Source: Limnomonas spitsbergensis (lineage: Eukaryota > Chlorophyta > Chlorophyceae > Chlamydomonadales). Taken from it: a stretch of DNA of 64,000 nt. Under the pieces are notes generated by a model that was not told the origin of the DNA, did no database searches, and saw nothing but the letters and a program-made list of their open reading frames with translations. Of the stretch, positions 1 through 15,000 are shown one piece after another. How positions within the stretch are numbered: the first letter of the stretch is position 1; each line of letters opens with the position of its first letter. A program made the position numbers and the translations under genes. The stretch lies in NCBI GenBank assembly GCA_037349105.1, contig JAYJMM010000077.1, positions 124,001-188,000 on the forward strand, written 5' to 3'.

Positions 1-3000
1 GCATGCCCATGGCCCATGCCTGCGGATTCCAGCAACACACCCAGCAGCATGCCCATGGCCCATGCCTGCGGATTCCAGCAACACACCCAGCAGCATGCCC
101 ATGGCCCATGCCTGCGGATTCCAGCAACACACCCAGCAGCATGCCCATGGCCCATGCCTGCGGATTCCAGCAACACACCCAGCAGCATGCCCATGGCCCA
201 TGCCTGCGGATTCCAGCAACACACCCAGCAGCATGCCCATGGCCCATGCCTGCGGATTCCAGCAACACACCCAGCAGCATGCCCATGGCCCATGCCTGCG
301 GATTCCAGCAACACACCCAGCAGCATGCCCATGGCCCATGCCTGCGGATTCCAGCAACACACCCAGCAGCATGCCCATGGCCCATGCCTGCGGATTCCAG
401 CAACACACCCAGCAGCATGCCCATGGCCCATGCCTGCGGATTCCAGCAACACACCCAGCAGCATGCCCATGGCCCATGCCTGCGGATTCCAGCAACACAC
501 CCAGCAGCATGCCCATGGCCCATGCCTGCGGATTCCAGCAACACACCCAGCAGCATGCCCATGGCCCATGCCTGCGGATTCCAGCAACACACCCAGCAGC
601 ATGCCCATGGCCCATGCCTGCGGATTCCAGCAACACACCCAGCAGCATGCCCATGGCCCATGCCTGCGGATTCCAGCAACACACCCAGCAGCATGCCCAT
701 GGCCCATGCCTGCGGATTCCAGCAACACACCCAGCAGCATGCCCATGGCCCATGCCTGCGGATTCCAGCAACACACCCAGCAGCATGCCCATGGCCCATG
801 CCTGCGGATTCCAGCAACACACCCAGCAGCATGCCCATGGCCCATGCCTGCGGATTCCAGCAACACACCCAGCAGCATGCCCATGGCCCATGCCTGCGGA
901 TTCCAGCAACACACCCAGCAGCATGCCCATGGCCCATGCCTGCGGATTCCAGCAACACACCCAGCAGCATGCCCATGGCCCATGCCTGCGGATTCCAGCA
1001 ACACACCCAGCAGCATGCCCATGGCCCATGCCTGCGGATTCCAGCAACACACCCAGCAGCATGCCCATGGCCCATGCCTGCGGATTCCAGCAACACACCC
1101 AGCAGCATGCCCATGGCCCATGCCTGCGGATTCCAGCAACACACCCAGCAGCATGCCCATGGCCCATGCCTGCGGATTCCAGCAACACACCCAGCAGCAT
1201 GCCCATGGCCCATGCCTGCGGATTCCAGCAACACACCCAGCAGCATGCCCATGGCCCATGCCTGCGGATTCCAGCAACACACCCAGCAGCATGCCCATGG
1301 CCCATGCCTGCGGATTCCAGCAACACACCCAGCAGCATGCCCATGGCCCATGCCTGCGGATTCCAGCAACACACCCAGCAGCATGCCCATGGCCCATGCC
1401 TGCGGATTCCAGCAACACACCCAGCAGCATGCCCATGGCCCATGCCTGCGGATTCCAGCAACACACCCAGCAGCATGCCCATGGCCCATGCCTGCGGATT
1501 CCAGCAACACACCCAGCAGCATGCCCATGGCCCATGCCTGCGGATTCCAGCAACACACCCAGCAGCATGCCCATGGCCCATGCCTGCGGATTCCAGCAAC
1601 ACACCCAGCAGCATGCCCATGGCCCATGCCTGCGGATTCCAGCAACACACCCAGCAGCATGCCCATGGCCCATGCCTGCGGATTCCAGCAACACACCCAG
1701 CAGCATGCCCATGGCCCATGCCTGCGGATTCCAGCAACACACCCAGCAGCATGCCCATGGCCCATGCCTGCGGATTCCAGCAACACACCCAGCAGCATGC
1801 CCATGGCCCATGCCTGCGGATTCCAGCAACACACCCAGCAGCATGCCCATGGCCCATGCCTGCGGATTCCAGCAACACACCCAGCAGCATGCCCATGGCC
1901 CATGCCTGCGGATTCCAGCAACACACCCAGCAGCATGCCCATGGCCCATGCCTGCGGATTCCAGCAACACACCCAGCAGCATGCCCATGGCCCATGCCTG
2001 CGGATTCCAGCAACACACCCAGCAGCATGCCCATGGCCCATGCCTGCGGATTCCAGCAACACACCCAGCAGCATGCCCATGGCCCATGCCTGCGGATTCC
2101 AGCAACACACCCAGCAGCATGCCCATGGCCCATGCCTGCGGATTCCAGCAACACACCCAGCAGCATGCCCATGGCCCATGCCTGCGGATTCCAGCAACAC
2201 ACCCAGCAGCATGCCCATGGCCCATGCCTGCGGATTCCAGCAACACACCCAGCAGCATGCCCATGGCCCATGCCTGCGGATTCCAGCAACACACCCAGCA
2301 GCATGCCCATGGCCCATGCCTGCGGATTCCAGCAACACACCCAGCAGCATGCCCATGGCCCATGCCTGCGGATTCCAGCAACACACCCAGCAGCATGCCC
2401 ATGGCCCATGCCTGCGGATTCCAGCAACACACCCAGCAGCATGCCCATGGCCCATGCCTGCGGATTCCAGCAACACACCCAGCAGCATGCCCATGGCCCA
2501 TGCCTGCGGATTCCAGCAACACACCCAGCAGCATGCCCATGGCCCATGCCTGCGGATTCCAGCAACACACCCAGCAGCATGCCCATGGCCCATGCCTGCG
2601 GATTCCAGCAACACACCCAGCAGCATGCCCATGGCCCATGCCTGCGGATTCCAGCAACACACCCAGCAGCATGCCCATGGCCCATGCCTGCGGATTCCAG
2701 CAACACACCCAGCAGCATGCCCATGGCCCATGCCTGCGGATTCCAGCAACACACCCAGCAGCATGCCCATGGCCCATGCCTGCGGATTCCAGCAACACAC
2801 CCAGCAGCATGCCCATGGCCCATGCCTGCGGATTCCAGCAACACACCCAGCAGCATGCCCATGGCCCATGCCTGCGGATTCCAGCAACACACCCAGCAGC
2901 ATGCCCATGGCCCATGCCTGCGGATTCCAGCAACACACCCAGCAGCATGCCCATGGCCCATGCCTGCGGATTCCAGCAACACACCCAGCAGCATGCCCAT

Positions 3001-6000
3001 GGCCCATGCCTGCGGATTCCAGCAACACACCCAGCAGCATGCCCATGGCCCATGCCTGCGGATTCCAGCAACACACCCAGCAGCATGCCCATGGCCCATG
3101 CCTGCGGATTCCAGCAACACACCCAGCAGCATGCCCATGGCCCATGCCTGCGGATTCCAGCAACACACCCAGCAGCATGCCCATGGCCCATGCCTGCGGA
3201 TTCCAGCAACACACCCAGCAGCATGCCCATGGCCCATGCCTGCGGATTCCAGCAACACACCCAGCAGCATGCCCATGGCCCATGCCTGCGGATTCCAGCA
3301 ACACACCCAGCAGCATGCCCATGGCCCATGCCTGCGGATTCCAGCAACACACCCAGCAGCATGCCCATGGCCCATGCCTGCGGATTCCAGCAACACACCC
3401 AGCAGCATGCCCATGGCCCATGCCTGCGGATTCCAGCAACACACCCAGCAGCATGCCCATGGCCCATGCCTGCGGATTCCAGCAACACACCCAGCAGCAT
3501 GCCCATGGCCCATGCCTGCGGATTCCAGCAACACACCCAGCAGCATGCCCATGGCCCATGCCTGCGGATTCCAGCAACACACCCAGCAGCATGCCCATGG
3601 CCCATGCCTGCGGATTCCAGCAACACACCCAGCAGCATGCCCATGGCCCATGCCTGCGGATTCCAGCAACACACCCAGCAGCATGCCCATGGCCCATGCC
3701 TGCGGATTCCAGCAACACACCCAGCAGCATGCCCATGGCCCATGCCTGCGGATTCCAGCAACACACCCAGCAGCATGCCCATGGCCCATGCCTGCGGATT
3801 CCAGCAACACACCCAGCAGCATGCCCATGGCCCATGCCTGCGGATTCCAGCAACACACCCAGCAGCATGCCCATGGCCCATGCCTGCGGATTCCAGCAAC
3901 ACACCCAGCAGCATGCCCATGGCCCATGCCTGCGGATTCCAGCAACACACCCAGCAGCATGCCCATGGCCCATGCCTGCGGATTCCAGCAACACACCCAG
4001 CAGCATGCCCATGGCCCATGCCTGCGGATTCCAGCAACACACCCAGCAGCATGCCCATGGCCCATGCCTGCGGATTCCAGCAACACACCCAGCAGCATGC
4101 CCATGGCCCATGCCTGCGGATTCCAGCAACACACCCAGCAGCATGCCCATGGCCCATGCCTGCGGATTCCAGCAACACACCCAGCAGCATGCCCATGGCC
4201 CATGCCTGCGGATTCCAGCAACACACCCAGCAGCATGCCCATGGCCCATGCCTGCGGATTCCAGCAACACACCCAGCAGCATGCCCATGGCCCATGCCTG
4301 CGGATTCCAGCAACACACCCAGCAGCATGCCCATGGCCCATGCCTGCGGATTCCAGCAACACACCCAGCAGCATGCCCATGGCCCATGCCTGCGGATTCC
4401 AGCAACACACCCAGCAGCATGCCCATGGCCCATGCCTGCGGATTCCAGCAACACACCCAGCAGCATGCCCATGGCCCATGCCTGCGGATTCCAGCAACAC
4501 ACCCAGCAGCATGCCCATGGCCCATGCCTGCGGATTCCAGCAACACACCCAGCAGCATGCCCATGGCCCATGCCTGCGGATTCCAGCAACACACCCAGCA
4601 GCATGCCCATGGCCCATGCCTGCGGATTCCAGCAACACACCCAGCAGCATGCCCATGGCCCATGCCTGCGGATTCCAGCAACACACCCAGCAGCATGCCC
4701 ATGGCCCATGCCTGCGGATTCCAGCAACACACCCAGCAGCATGCCCATGGCCCATGCCTGCGGATTCCAGCAACACACCCAGCAGCATGCCCATGGCCCA
4801 TGCCTGCGGATTCCAGCAACACACCCAGCAGCATGCCCATGGCCCATGCCTGCGGATTCCAGCAACACACCCAGCAGCATGCCCATGGCCCATGCCTGCG
4901 GATTCCAGCAACACACCCAGCAGCATGCCCATGGCCCATGCCTGCGGATTCCAGCAACACACCCAGCAGCATGCCCATGGCCCATGCCTGCGGATTCCAG
5001 CAACACACCCAGCAGCATGCCCATGGCCCATGCCTGCGGATTCCAGCAACACACCCAGCAGCATGCCCATGGCCCATGCCTGCGGATTCCAGCAACACAC
5101 CCAGCAGCATGCCCATGGCCCATGCCTGCGGATTCCAGCAACACACCCAGCAGCATGCCCATGGCCCATGCCTGCGGATTCCAGCAACACACCCAGCAGC
5201 ATGCCCATGGCCCATGCCTGCGGATTCCAGCAACACACCCAGCAGCATGCCCATGGCCCATGCCTGCGGATTCCAGCAACACACCCAGCAGCATGCCCAT
5301 GGCCCATGCCTGCGGATTCCAGCAACACACCCAGCAGCATGCCCATGGCCCATGCCTGCGGATTCCAGCAACACACCCAGCAGCATGCCCATGGCCCATG
5401 CCTGCGGATTCCAGCAACACACCCAGCAGCATGCCCATGGCCCATGCCTGCGGATTCCAGCAACACACCCAGCAGCATGCCCATGGCCCATGCCTGCGGA
5501 TTCCAGCAACACACCCAGCAGCATGCCCATGGCCCATGCCTGCGGATTCCAGCAACACACCCAGCAGCATGCCCATGGCCCATGCCTGCGGATTCCAGCA
5601 ACACACCCAGCAGCATGCCCATGGCCCATGCCTGCGGATTCCAGCAACACACCCAGCAGCATGCCCATGGCCCATGCCTGCGGATTCCAGCAACACACCC
5701 AGCAGCATGCCCATGGCCCATGCCTGCGGATTCCAGCAACACACCCAGCAGCATGCCCATGGCCCATGCCTGCGGATTCCAGCAACACACCCAGCAGCAT
5801 GCCCATGGCCCATGCCTGCGGATTCCAGCAACACACCCAGCAGCATGCCCATGGCCCATGCCTGCGGATTCCAGCAACACACCCAGCAGCATGCCCATGG
5901 CCCATGCCTGCGGATTCCAGCAACACACCCAGCAGCATGCCCATGGCCCATGCCTGCGGATTCCAGCAACACACCCAGCAGCATGCCCATGGCCCATGCC

Positions 6001-9000
6001 TGCGGATTCCAGCAACACACCCAGCAGCATGCCCATGGCCCATGCCTGCGGATTCCAGCAACACACCCAGCAGCATGCCCATGGCCCATGCCTGCGGATT
6101 CCAGCAACACACCCAGCAGCATGCCCATGGCCCATGCCTGCGGATTCCAGCAACACACCCAGCAGCATGCCCATGGCCCATGCCTGCGGATTCCAGCAAC
6201 ACACCCAGCAGCATGCCCATGGCCCATGCCTGCGGATTCCAGCAACACACCCAGCAGCATGCCCATGGCCCATGCCTGCGGATTCCAGCAACACACCCAG
6301 CAGCATGCCCATGGCCCATGCCTGCGGATTCCAGCAACACACCCAGCAGCATGCCCATGGCCCATGCCTGCGGATTCCAGCAACACACCCAGCAGCATGC
6401 CCATGGCCCATGCCTGCGGATTCCAGCAACACACCCAGCAGCATGCCCATGGCCCATGCCTGCGGATTCCAGCAACACACCCAGCAGCATGCCCATGGCC
6501 CATGCCTGCGGATTCCAGCAACACACCCAGCAGCATGCCCATGGCCCATGCCTGCGGATTCCAGCAACACACCCAGCAGCATGCCCATGGCCCATGCCTG
6601 CGGATTCCAGCAACACACCCAGCAGCATGCCCATGGCCCATGCCTGCGGATTCCAGCAACACACCCAGCAGCATGCCCATGGCCCATGCCTGCGGATTCC
6701 AGCAACACACCCAGCAGCATGCCCATGGCCCATGCCTGCGGATTCCAGCAACACACCCAGCAGCATGCCCATGGCCCATGCCTGCGGATTCCAGCAACAC
6801 ACCCAGCAGCATGCCCATGGCCCATGCCTGCGGATTCCAGCAACACACCCAGCAGCATGCCCATGGCCCATGCCTGCGGATTCCAGCAACACACCCAGCA
6901 GCATGCCCATGGCCCATGCCTGCGGATTCCAGCAACACACCCAGCAGCATGCCCATGGCCCATGCCTGCGGATTCCAGCAACACACCCAGCAGCATGCCC
7001 ATGGCCCATGCCTGCGGATTCCAGCAACACACCCAGCAGCATGCCCATGGCCCATGCCTGCGGATTCCAGCAACACACCCAGCAGCATGCCCATGGCCCA
7101 TGCCTGCGGATTCCAGCAACACACCCAGCAGCATGCCCATGGCCCATGCCTGCGGATTCCAGCAACACACCCAGCAGCATGCCCATGGCCCATGCCTGCG
7201 GATTCCAGCAACACACCCAGCAGCATGCCCATGGCCCATGCCTGCGGATTCCAGCAACACACCCAGCAGCATGCCCATGGCCCATGCCTGCGGATTCCAG
7301 CAACACACCCAGCAGCATGCCCATGGCCCATGCCTGCGGATTCCAGCAACACACCCAGCAGCATGCCCATGGCCCATGCCTGCGGATTCCAGCAACACAC
7401 CCAGCAGCATGCCCATGGCCCATGCCTGCGGATTCCAGCAACACACCCAGCAGCATGCCCATGGCCCATGCCTGCGGATTCCAGCAACACACCCAGCAGC
7501 ATGCCCATGGCCCATGCCTGCGGATTCCAGCAACACACCCAGCAGCATGCCCATGGCCCATGCCTGCGGATTCCAGCAACACACCCAGCAGCATGCCCAT
7601 GGCCCATGCCTGCGGATTCCAGCAACACACCCAGCAGCATGCCCATGGCCCATGCCTGCGGATTCCAGCAACACACCCAGCAGCATGCCCATGGCCCATG
7701 CCTGCGGATTCCAGCAACACACCCAGCAGCATGCCCATGGCCCATGCCTGCGGATTCCAGCAACACACCCAGCAGCATGCCCATGGCCCATGCCTGCGGA
7801 TTCCAGCAACACACCCAGCAGCATGCCCATGGCCCATGCCTGCGGATTCCAGCAACACACCCAGCAGCATGCCCATGGCCCATGCCTGCGGATTCCAGCA
7901 ACACACCCAGCAGCATGCCCATGGCCCATGCCTGCGGATTCCAGCAACACACCCAGCAGCATGCCCATGGCCCATGCCTGCGGATTCCAGCAACACACCC
8001 AGCAGCATGCCCATGGCCCATGCCTGCGGATTCCAGCAACACACCCAGCAGCATGCCCATGGCCCATGCCTGCGGATTCCAGCAACACACCCAGCAGCAT
8101 GCCCATGGCCCATGCCTGCGGATTCCAGCAACACACCCAGCAGCATGCCCATGGCCCATGCCTGCGGATTCCAGCAACACACCCAGCAGCATGCCCATGG
8201 CCCATGCCTGCGGATTCCAGCAACACACCCAGCAGCATGCCCATGGCCCATGCCTGCGGATTCCAGCAACACACCCAGCAGCATGCCCATGGCCCATGCC
8301 TGCGGATTCCAGCAACACACCCAGCAGCATGCCCATGGCCCATGCCTGCGGATTCCAGCAACACACCCAGCAGCATGCCCATGGCCCATGCCTGCGGATT
8401 CCAGCAACACACCCAGCAGCATGCCCATGGCCCATGCCTGCGGATTCCAGCAACACACCCAGCAGCATGCCCATGGCCCATGCCTGCGGATTCCAGCAAC
8501 ACACCCAGCAGCATGCCCATGGCCCATGCCTGCGGATTCCAGCAACACACCCAGCAGCATGCCCATGGCCCATGCCTGCGGATTCCAGCAACACACCCAG
8601 CAGCATGCCCATGGCCCATGCCTGCGGATTCCAGCAACACACCCAGCAGCATGCCCATGGCCCATGCCTGCGGATTCCAGCAACACACCCAGCAGCATGC
8701 CCATGGCCCATGCCTGCGGATTCCAGCAACACACCCAGCAGCATGCCCATGGCCCATGCCTGCGGATTCCAGCAACACACCCAGCAGCATGCCCATGGCC
8801 CATGCCTGCGGATTCCAGCAACACACCCAGCAGCATGCCCATGGCCCATGCCTGCGGATTCCAGCAACACACCCAGCAGCATGCCCATGGCCCATGCCTG
8901 CGGATTCCAGCAACACACCCAGCAGCATGCCCATGGCCCATGCCTGCGGATTCCAGCAACACACCCAGCAGCATGCCCATGGCCCATGCCTGCGGATTCC

Positions 9001-12000
9001 AGCAACACACCCAGCAGCATGCCCATGGCCCATGCCTGCGGATTCCAGCAACACACCCAGCAGCATGCCCATGGCCCATGCCTGCGGATTCCAGCAACAC
9101 ACCCAGCAGCATGCCCATGGCCCATGCCTGCGGATTCCAGCAACACACCCAGCAGCATGCCCATGGCCCATGCCTGCGGATTCCAGCAACACACCCAGCA
9201 GCATGCCCATGGCCCATGCCTGCGGATTCCAGCAACACACCCAGCAGCATGCCCATGGCCCATGCCTGCGGATTCCAGCAACACACCCAGCAGCATGCCC
9301 ATGGCCCATGCCTGCGGATTCCAGCAACACACCCAGCAGCATGCCCATGGCCCATGCCTGCGGATTCCAGCAACACACCCAGCAGCATGCCCATGGCCCA
9401 TGCCTGCGGATTCCAGCAACACACCCAGCAGCATGCCCATGGCCCATGCCTGCGGATTCCAGCAACACACCCAGCAGCATGCCCATGGCCCATGCCTGCG
9501 GATTCCAGCAACACACCCAGCAGCATGCCCATGGCCCATGCCTGCGGATTCCAGCAACACACCCAGCAGCATGCCCATGGCCCATGCCTGCGGATTCCAG
9601 CAACACACCCAGCAGCATGCCCATGGCCCATGCCTGCGGATTCCAGCAACACACCCAGCAGCATGCCCATGGCCCATGCCTGCGGATTCCAGCAACACAC
9701 CCAGCAGCATGCCCATGGCCCATGCCTGCGGATTCCAGCAACACACCCAGCAGCATGCCCATGGCCCATGCCTGCGGATTCCAGCAACACACCCAGCAGC
9801 ATGCCCATGGCCCATGCCTGCGGATTCCAGCAACACACCCAGCAGCATGCCCATGGCCCATGCCTGCGGATTCCAGCAACACACCCAGCAGCATGCCCAT
9901 GGCCCATGCCTGCGGATTCCAGCAACACACCCAGCAGCATGCCCATGGCCCATGCCTGCGGATTCCAGCAACACACCCAGCAGCATGCCCATGGCCCATG
10001 CCTGCGGATTCCAGCAACACACCCAGCAGCATGCCCATGGCCCATGCCTGCGGATTCCAGCAACACACCCAGCAGCATGCCCATGGCCCATGCCTGCGGA
10101 TTCCAGCAACACACCCAGCAGCATGCCCATGGCCCATGCCTGCGGATTCCAGCAACACACCCAGCAGCATGCCCATGGCCCATGCCTGCGGATTCCAGCA
10201 ACACACCCAGCAGCATGCCCATGGCCCATGCCTGCGGATTCCAGCAACACACCCAGCAGCATGCCCATGGCCCATGCCTGCGGATTCCAGCAACACACCC
10301 AGCAGCATGCCCATGGCCCATGCCTGCGGATTCCAGCAACACACCCAGCAGCATGCCCATGGCCCATGCCTGCGGATTCCAGCAACACACCCAGCAGCAT
10401 GCCCATGGCCCATGCCTGCGGATTCCAGCAACACACCCAGCAGCATGCCCATGGCCCATGCCTGCGGATTCCAGCAACACACCCAGCAGCATGCCCATGG
10501 CCCATGCCTGCGGATTCCAGCAACACACCCAGCAGCATGCCCATGGCCCATGCCTGCGGATTCCAGCAACACACCCAGCAGCATGCCCATGGCCCATGCC
10601 TGCGGATTCCAGCAACACACCCAGCAGCATGCCCATGGCCCATGCCTGCGGATTCCAGCAACACACCCAGCAGCATGCCCATGGCCCATGCCTGCGGATT
10701 CCAGCAACACACCCAGCAGCATGCCCATGGCCCATGCCTGCGGATTCCAGCAACACACCCAGCAGCATGCCCATGGCCCATGCCTGCGGATTCCAGCAAC
10801 ACACCCAGCAGCATGCCCATGGCCCATGCCTGCGGATTCCAGCAACACACCCAGCAGCATGCCCATGGCCCATGCCTGCGGATTCCAGCAACACACCCAG
10901 CAGCATGCCCATGGCCCATGCCTGCGGATTCCAGCAACACACCCAGCAGCATGCCCATGGCCCATGCCTGCGGATTCCAGCAACACACCCAGCAGCATGC
11001 CCATGGCCCATGCCTGCGGATTCCAGCAACACACCCAGCAGCATGCCCATGGCCCATGCCTGCGGATTCCAGCAACACACCCAGCAGCATGCCCATGGCC
11101 CATGCCTGCGGATTCCAGCAACACACCCAGCAGCATGCCCATGGCCCATGCCTGCGGATTCCAGCAACACACCCAGCAGCATGCCCATGGCCCATGCCTG
11201 CGGATTCCAGCAACACACCCAGCAGCATGCCCATGGCCCATGCCTGCGGATTCCAGCAACACACCCAGCAGCATGCCCATGGCCCATGCCTGCGGATTCC
11301 AGCAACACACCCAGCAGCATGCCCATGGCCCATGCCTGCGGATTCCAGCAACACACCCAGCAGCATGCCCATGGCCCATGCCTGCGGATTCCAGCAACAC
11401 ACCCAGCAGCATGCCCATGGCCCATGCCTGCGGATTCCAGCAACACACCCAGCAGCATGCCCATGGCCCATGCCTGCGGATTCCAGCAACACACCCAGCA
11501 GCATGCCCATGGCCCATGCCTGCGGATTCCAGCAACACACCCAGCAGCATGCCCATGGCCCATGCCTGCGGATTCCAGCAACACACCCAGCAGCATGCCC
11601 ATGGCCCATGCCTGCGGATTCCAGCAACACACCCAGCAGCATGCCCATGGCCCATGCCTGCGGATTCCAGCAACACACCCAGCAGCATGCCCATGGCCCA
11701 TGCCTGCGGATTCCAGCAACACACCCAGCAGCATGCCCATGGCCCATGCCTGCGGATTCCAGCAACACACCCAGCAGCATGCCCATGGCCCATGCCTGCG
11801 GATTCCAGCAACACACCCAGCAGCATGCCCATGGCCCATGCCTGCGGATTCCAGCAACACACCCAGCAGCATGCCCATGGCCCATGCCTGCGGATTCCAG
11901 CAACACACCCAGCAGCATGCCCATGGCCCATGCCTGCGGATTCCAGCAACACACCCAGCAGCATGCCCATGGCCCATGCCTGCGGATTCCAGCAACACAC

Positions 12001-15000
12001 CCAGCAGCATGCCCATGGCCCATGCCTGCGGATTCCAGCAACACACCCAGCAGCATGCCCATGGCCCATGCCTGCGGATTCCAGCAACACACCCAGCAGC
12101 ATGCCCATGGCCCATGCCTGCGGATTCCAGCAACACACCCAGCAGCATGCCCATGGCCCATGCCTGCGGATTCCAGCAACACACCCAGCAGCATGCCCAT
12201 GGCCCATGCCTGCGGATTCCAGCAACACACCCAGCAGCATGCCCATGGCCCATGCCTGCGGATTCCAGCAACACACCCAGCAGCATGCCCATGGCCCATG
12301 CCTGCGGATTCCAGCAACACACCCAGCAGCATGCCCATGGCCCATGCCTGCGGATTCCAGCAACACACCCAGCAGCATGCCCATGGCCCATGCCTGCGGA
12401 TTCCAGCAACACACCCAGCAGCATGCCCATGGCCCATGCCTGCGGATTCCAGCAACACACCCAGCAGCATGCCCATGGCCCATGCCTGCGGATTCCAGCA
12501 ACACACCCAGCAGCATGCCCATGGCCCATGCCTGCGGATTCCAGCAACACACCCAGCAGCATGCCCATGGCCCATGCCTGCGGATTCCAGCAACACACCC
12601 AGCAGCATGCCCATGGCCCATGCCTGCGGATTCCAGCAACACACCCAGCAGCATGCCCATGGCCCATGCCTGCGGATTCCAGCAACACACCCAGCAGCAT
12701 GCCCATGGCCCATGCCTGCGGATTCCAGCAACACACCCAGCAGCATGCCCATGGCCCATGCCTGCGGATTCCAGCAACACACCCAGCAGCATGCCCATGG
12801 CCCATGCCTGCGGATTCCAGCAACACACCCAGCAGCATGCCCATGGCCCATGCCTGCGGATTCCAGCAACACACCCAGCAGCATGCCCATGGCCCATGCC
12901 TGCGGATTCCAGCAACACACCCAGCAGCATGCCCATGGCCCATGCCTGCGGATTCCAGCAACACACCCAGCAGCATGCCCATGGCCCATGCCTGCGGATT
13001 CCAGCAACACACCCAGCAGCATGCCCATGGCCCATGCCTGCGGATTCCAGCAACACACCCAGCAGCATGCCCATGGCCCATGCCTGCGGATTCCAGCAAC
13101 ACACCCAGCAGCATGCCCATGGCCCATGCCTGCGGATTCCAGCAACACACCCAGCAGCATGCCCATGGCCCATGCCTGCGGATTCCAGCAACACACCCAG
13201 CAGCATGCCCATGGCCCATGCCTGCGGATTCCAGCAACACACCCAGCAGCATGCCCATGGCCCATGCCTGCGGATTCCAGCAACACACCCAGCAGCATGC
13301 CCATGGCCCATGCCTGCGGATTCCAGCAACACACCCAGCAGCATGCCCATGGCCCATGCCTGCGGATTCCAGCAACACACCCAGCAGCATGCCCATGGCC
13401 CATGCCTGCGGATTCCAGCAACACACCCAGCAGCATGCCCATGGCCCATGCCTGCGGATTCCAGCAACACACCCAGCAGCATGCCCATGGCCCATGCCTG
13501 CGGATTCCAGCAACACACCCAGCAGCATGCCCATGGCCCATGCCTGCGGATTCCAGCAACACACCCAGCAGCATGCCCATGGCCCATGCCTGCGGATTCC
13601 AGCAACACACCCAGCAGCATGCCCATGGCCCATGCCTGCGGATTCCAGCAACACACCCAGCAGCATGCCCATGGCCCATGCCTGCGGATTCCAGCAACAC
13701 ACCCAGCAGCATGCCCATGGCCCATGCCTGCGGATTCCAGCAACACACCCAGCAGCATGCCCATGGCCCATGCCTGCGGATTCCAGCAACACACCCAGCA
13801 GCATGCCCATGGCCCATGCCTGCGGATTCCAGCAACACACCCAGCAGCATGCCCATGGCCCATGCCTGCGGATTCCAGCAACACACCCAGCAGCATGCCC
13901 ATGGCCCATGCCTGCGGATTCCAGCAACACACCCAGCAGCATGCCCATGGCCCATGCCTGCGGATTCCAGCAACACACCCAGCAGCATGCCCATGGCCCA
14001 TGCCTGCGGATTCCAGCAACACACCCAGCAGCATGCCCATGGCCCATGCCTGCGGATTCCAGCAACACACCCAGCAGCATGCCCATGGCCCATGCCTGCG
14101 GATTCCAGCAACACACCCAGCAGCATGCCCATGGCCCATGCCTGCGGATTCCAGCAACACACCCAGCAGCATGCCCATGGCCCATGCCTGCGGATTCCAG
14201 CAACACACCCAGCAGCATGCCCATGGCCCATGCCTGCGGATTCCAGCAACACACCCAGCAGCATGCCCATGGCCCATGCCTGCGGATTCCAGCAACACAC
14301 CCAGCAGCATGCCCATGGCCCATGCCTGCGGATTCCAGCAACACACCCAGCAGCATGCCCATGGCCCATGCCTGCGGATTCCAGCAACACACCCAGCAGC
14401 ATGCCCATGGCCCATGCCTGCGGATTCCAGCAACACACCCAGCAGCATGCCCATGGCCCATGCCTGCGGATTCCAGCAACACACCCAGCAGCATGCCCAT
14501 GGCCCATGCCTGCGGATTCCAGCAACACACCCAGCAGCATGCCCATGGCCCATGCCTGCGGATTCCAGCAACACACCCAGCAGCATGCCCATGGCCCATG
14601 CCTGCGGATTCCAGCAACACACCCAGCAGCATGCCCATGGCCCATGCCTGCGGATTCCAGCAACACACCCAGCAGCATGCCCATGGCCCATGCCTGCGGA
14701 TTCCAGCAACACACCCAGCAGCATGCCCATGGCCCATGCCTGCGGATTCCAGCAACACACCCAGCAGCATGCCCATGGCCCATGCCTGCGGATTCCAGCA
14801 ACACACCCAGCAGCATGCCCATGGCCCATGCCTGCGGATTCCAGCAACACACCCAGCAGCATGCCCATGGCCCATGCCTGCGGATTCCAGCAACACACCC
14901 AGCAGCATGCCCATGGCCCATGCCTGCGGATTCCAGCAACACACCCAGCAGCATGCCCATGGCCCATGCCTGCGGATTCCAGCAACACACCCAGCAGCAT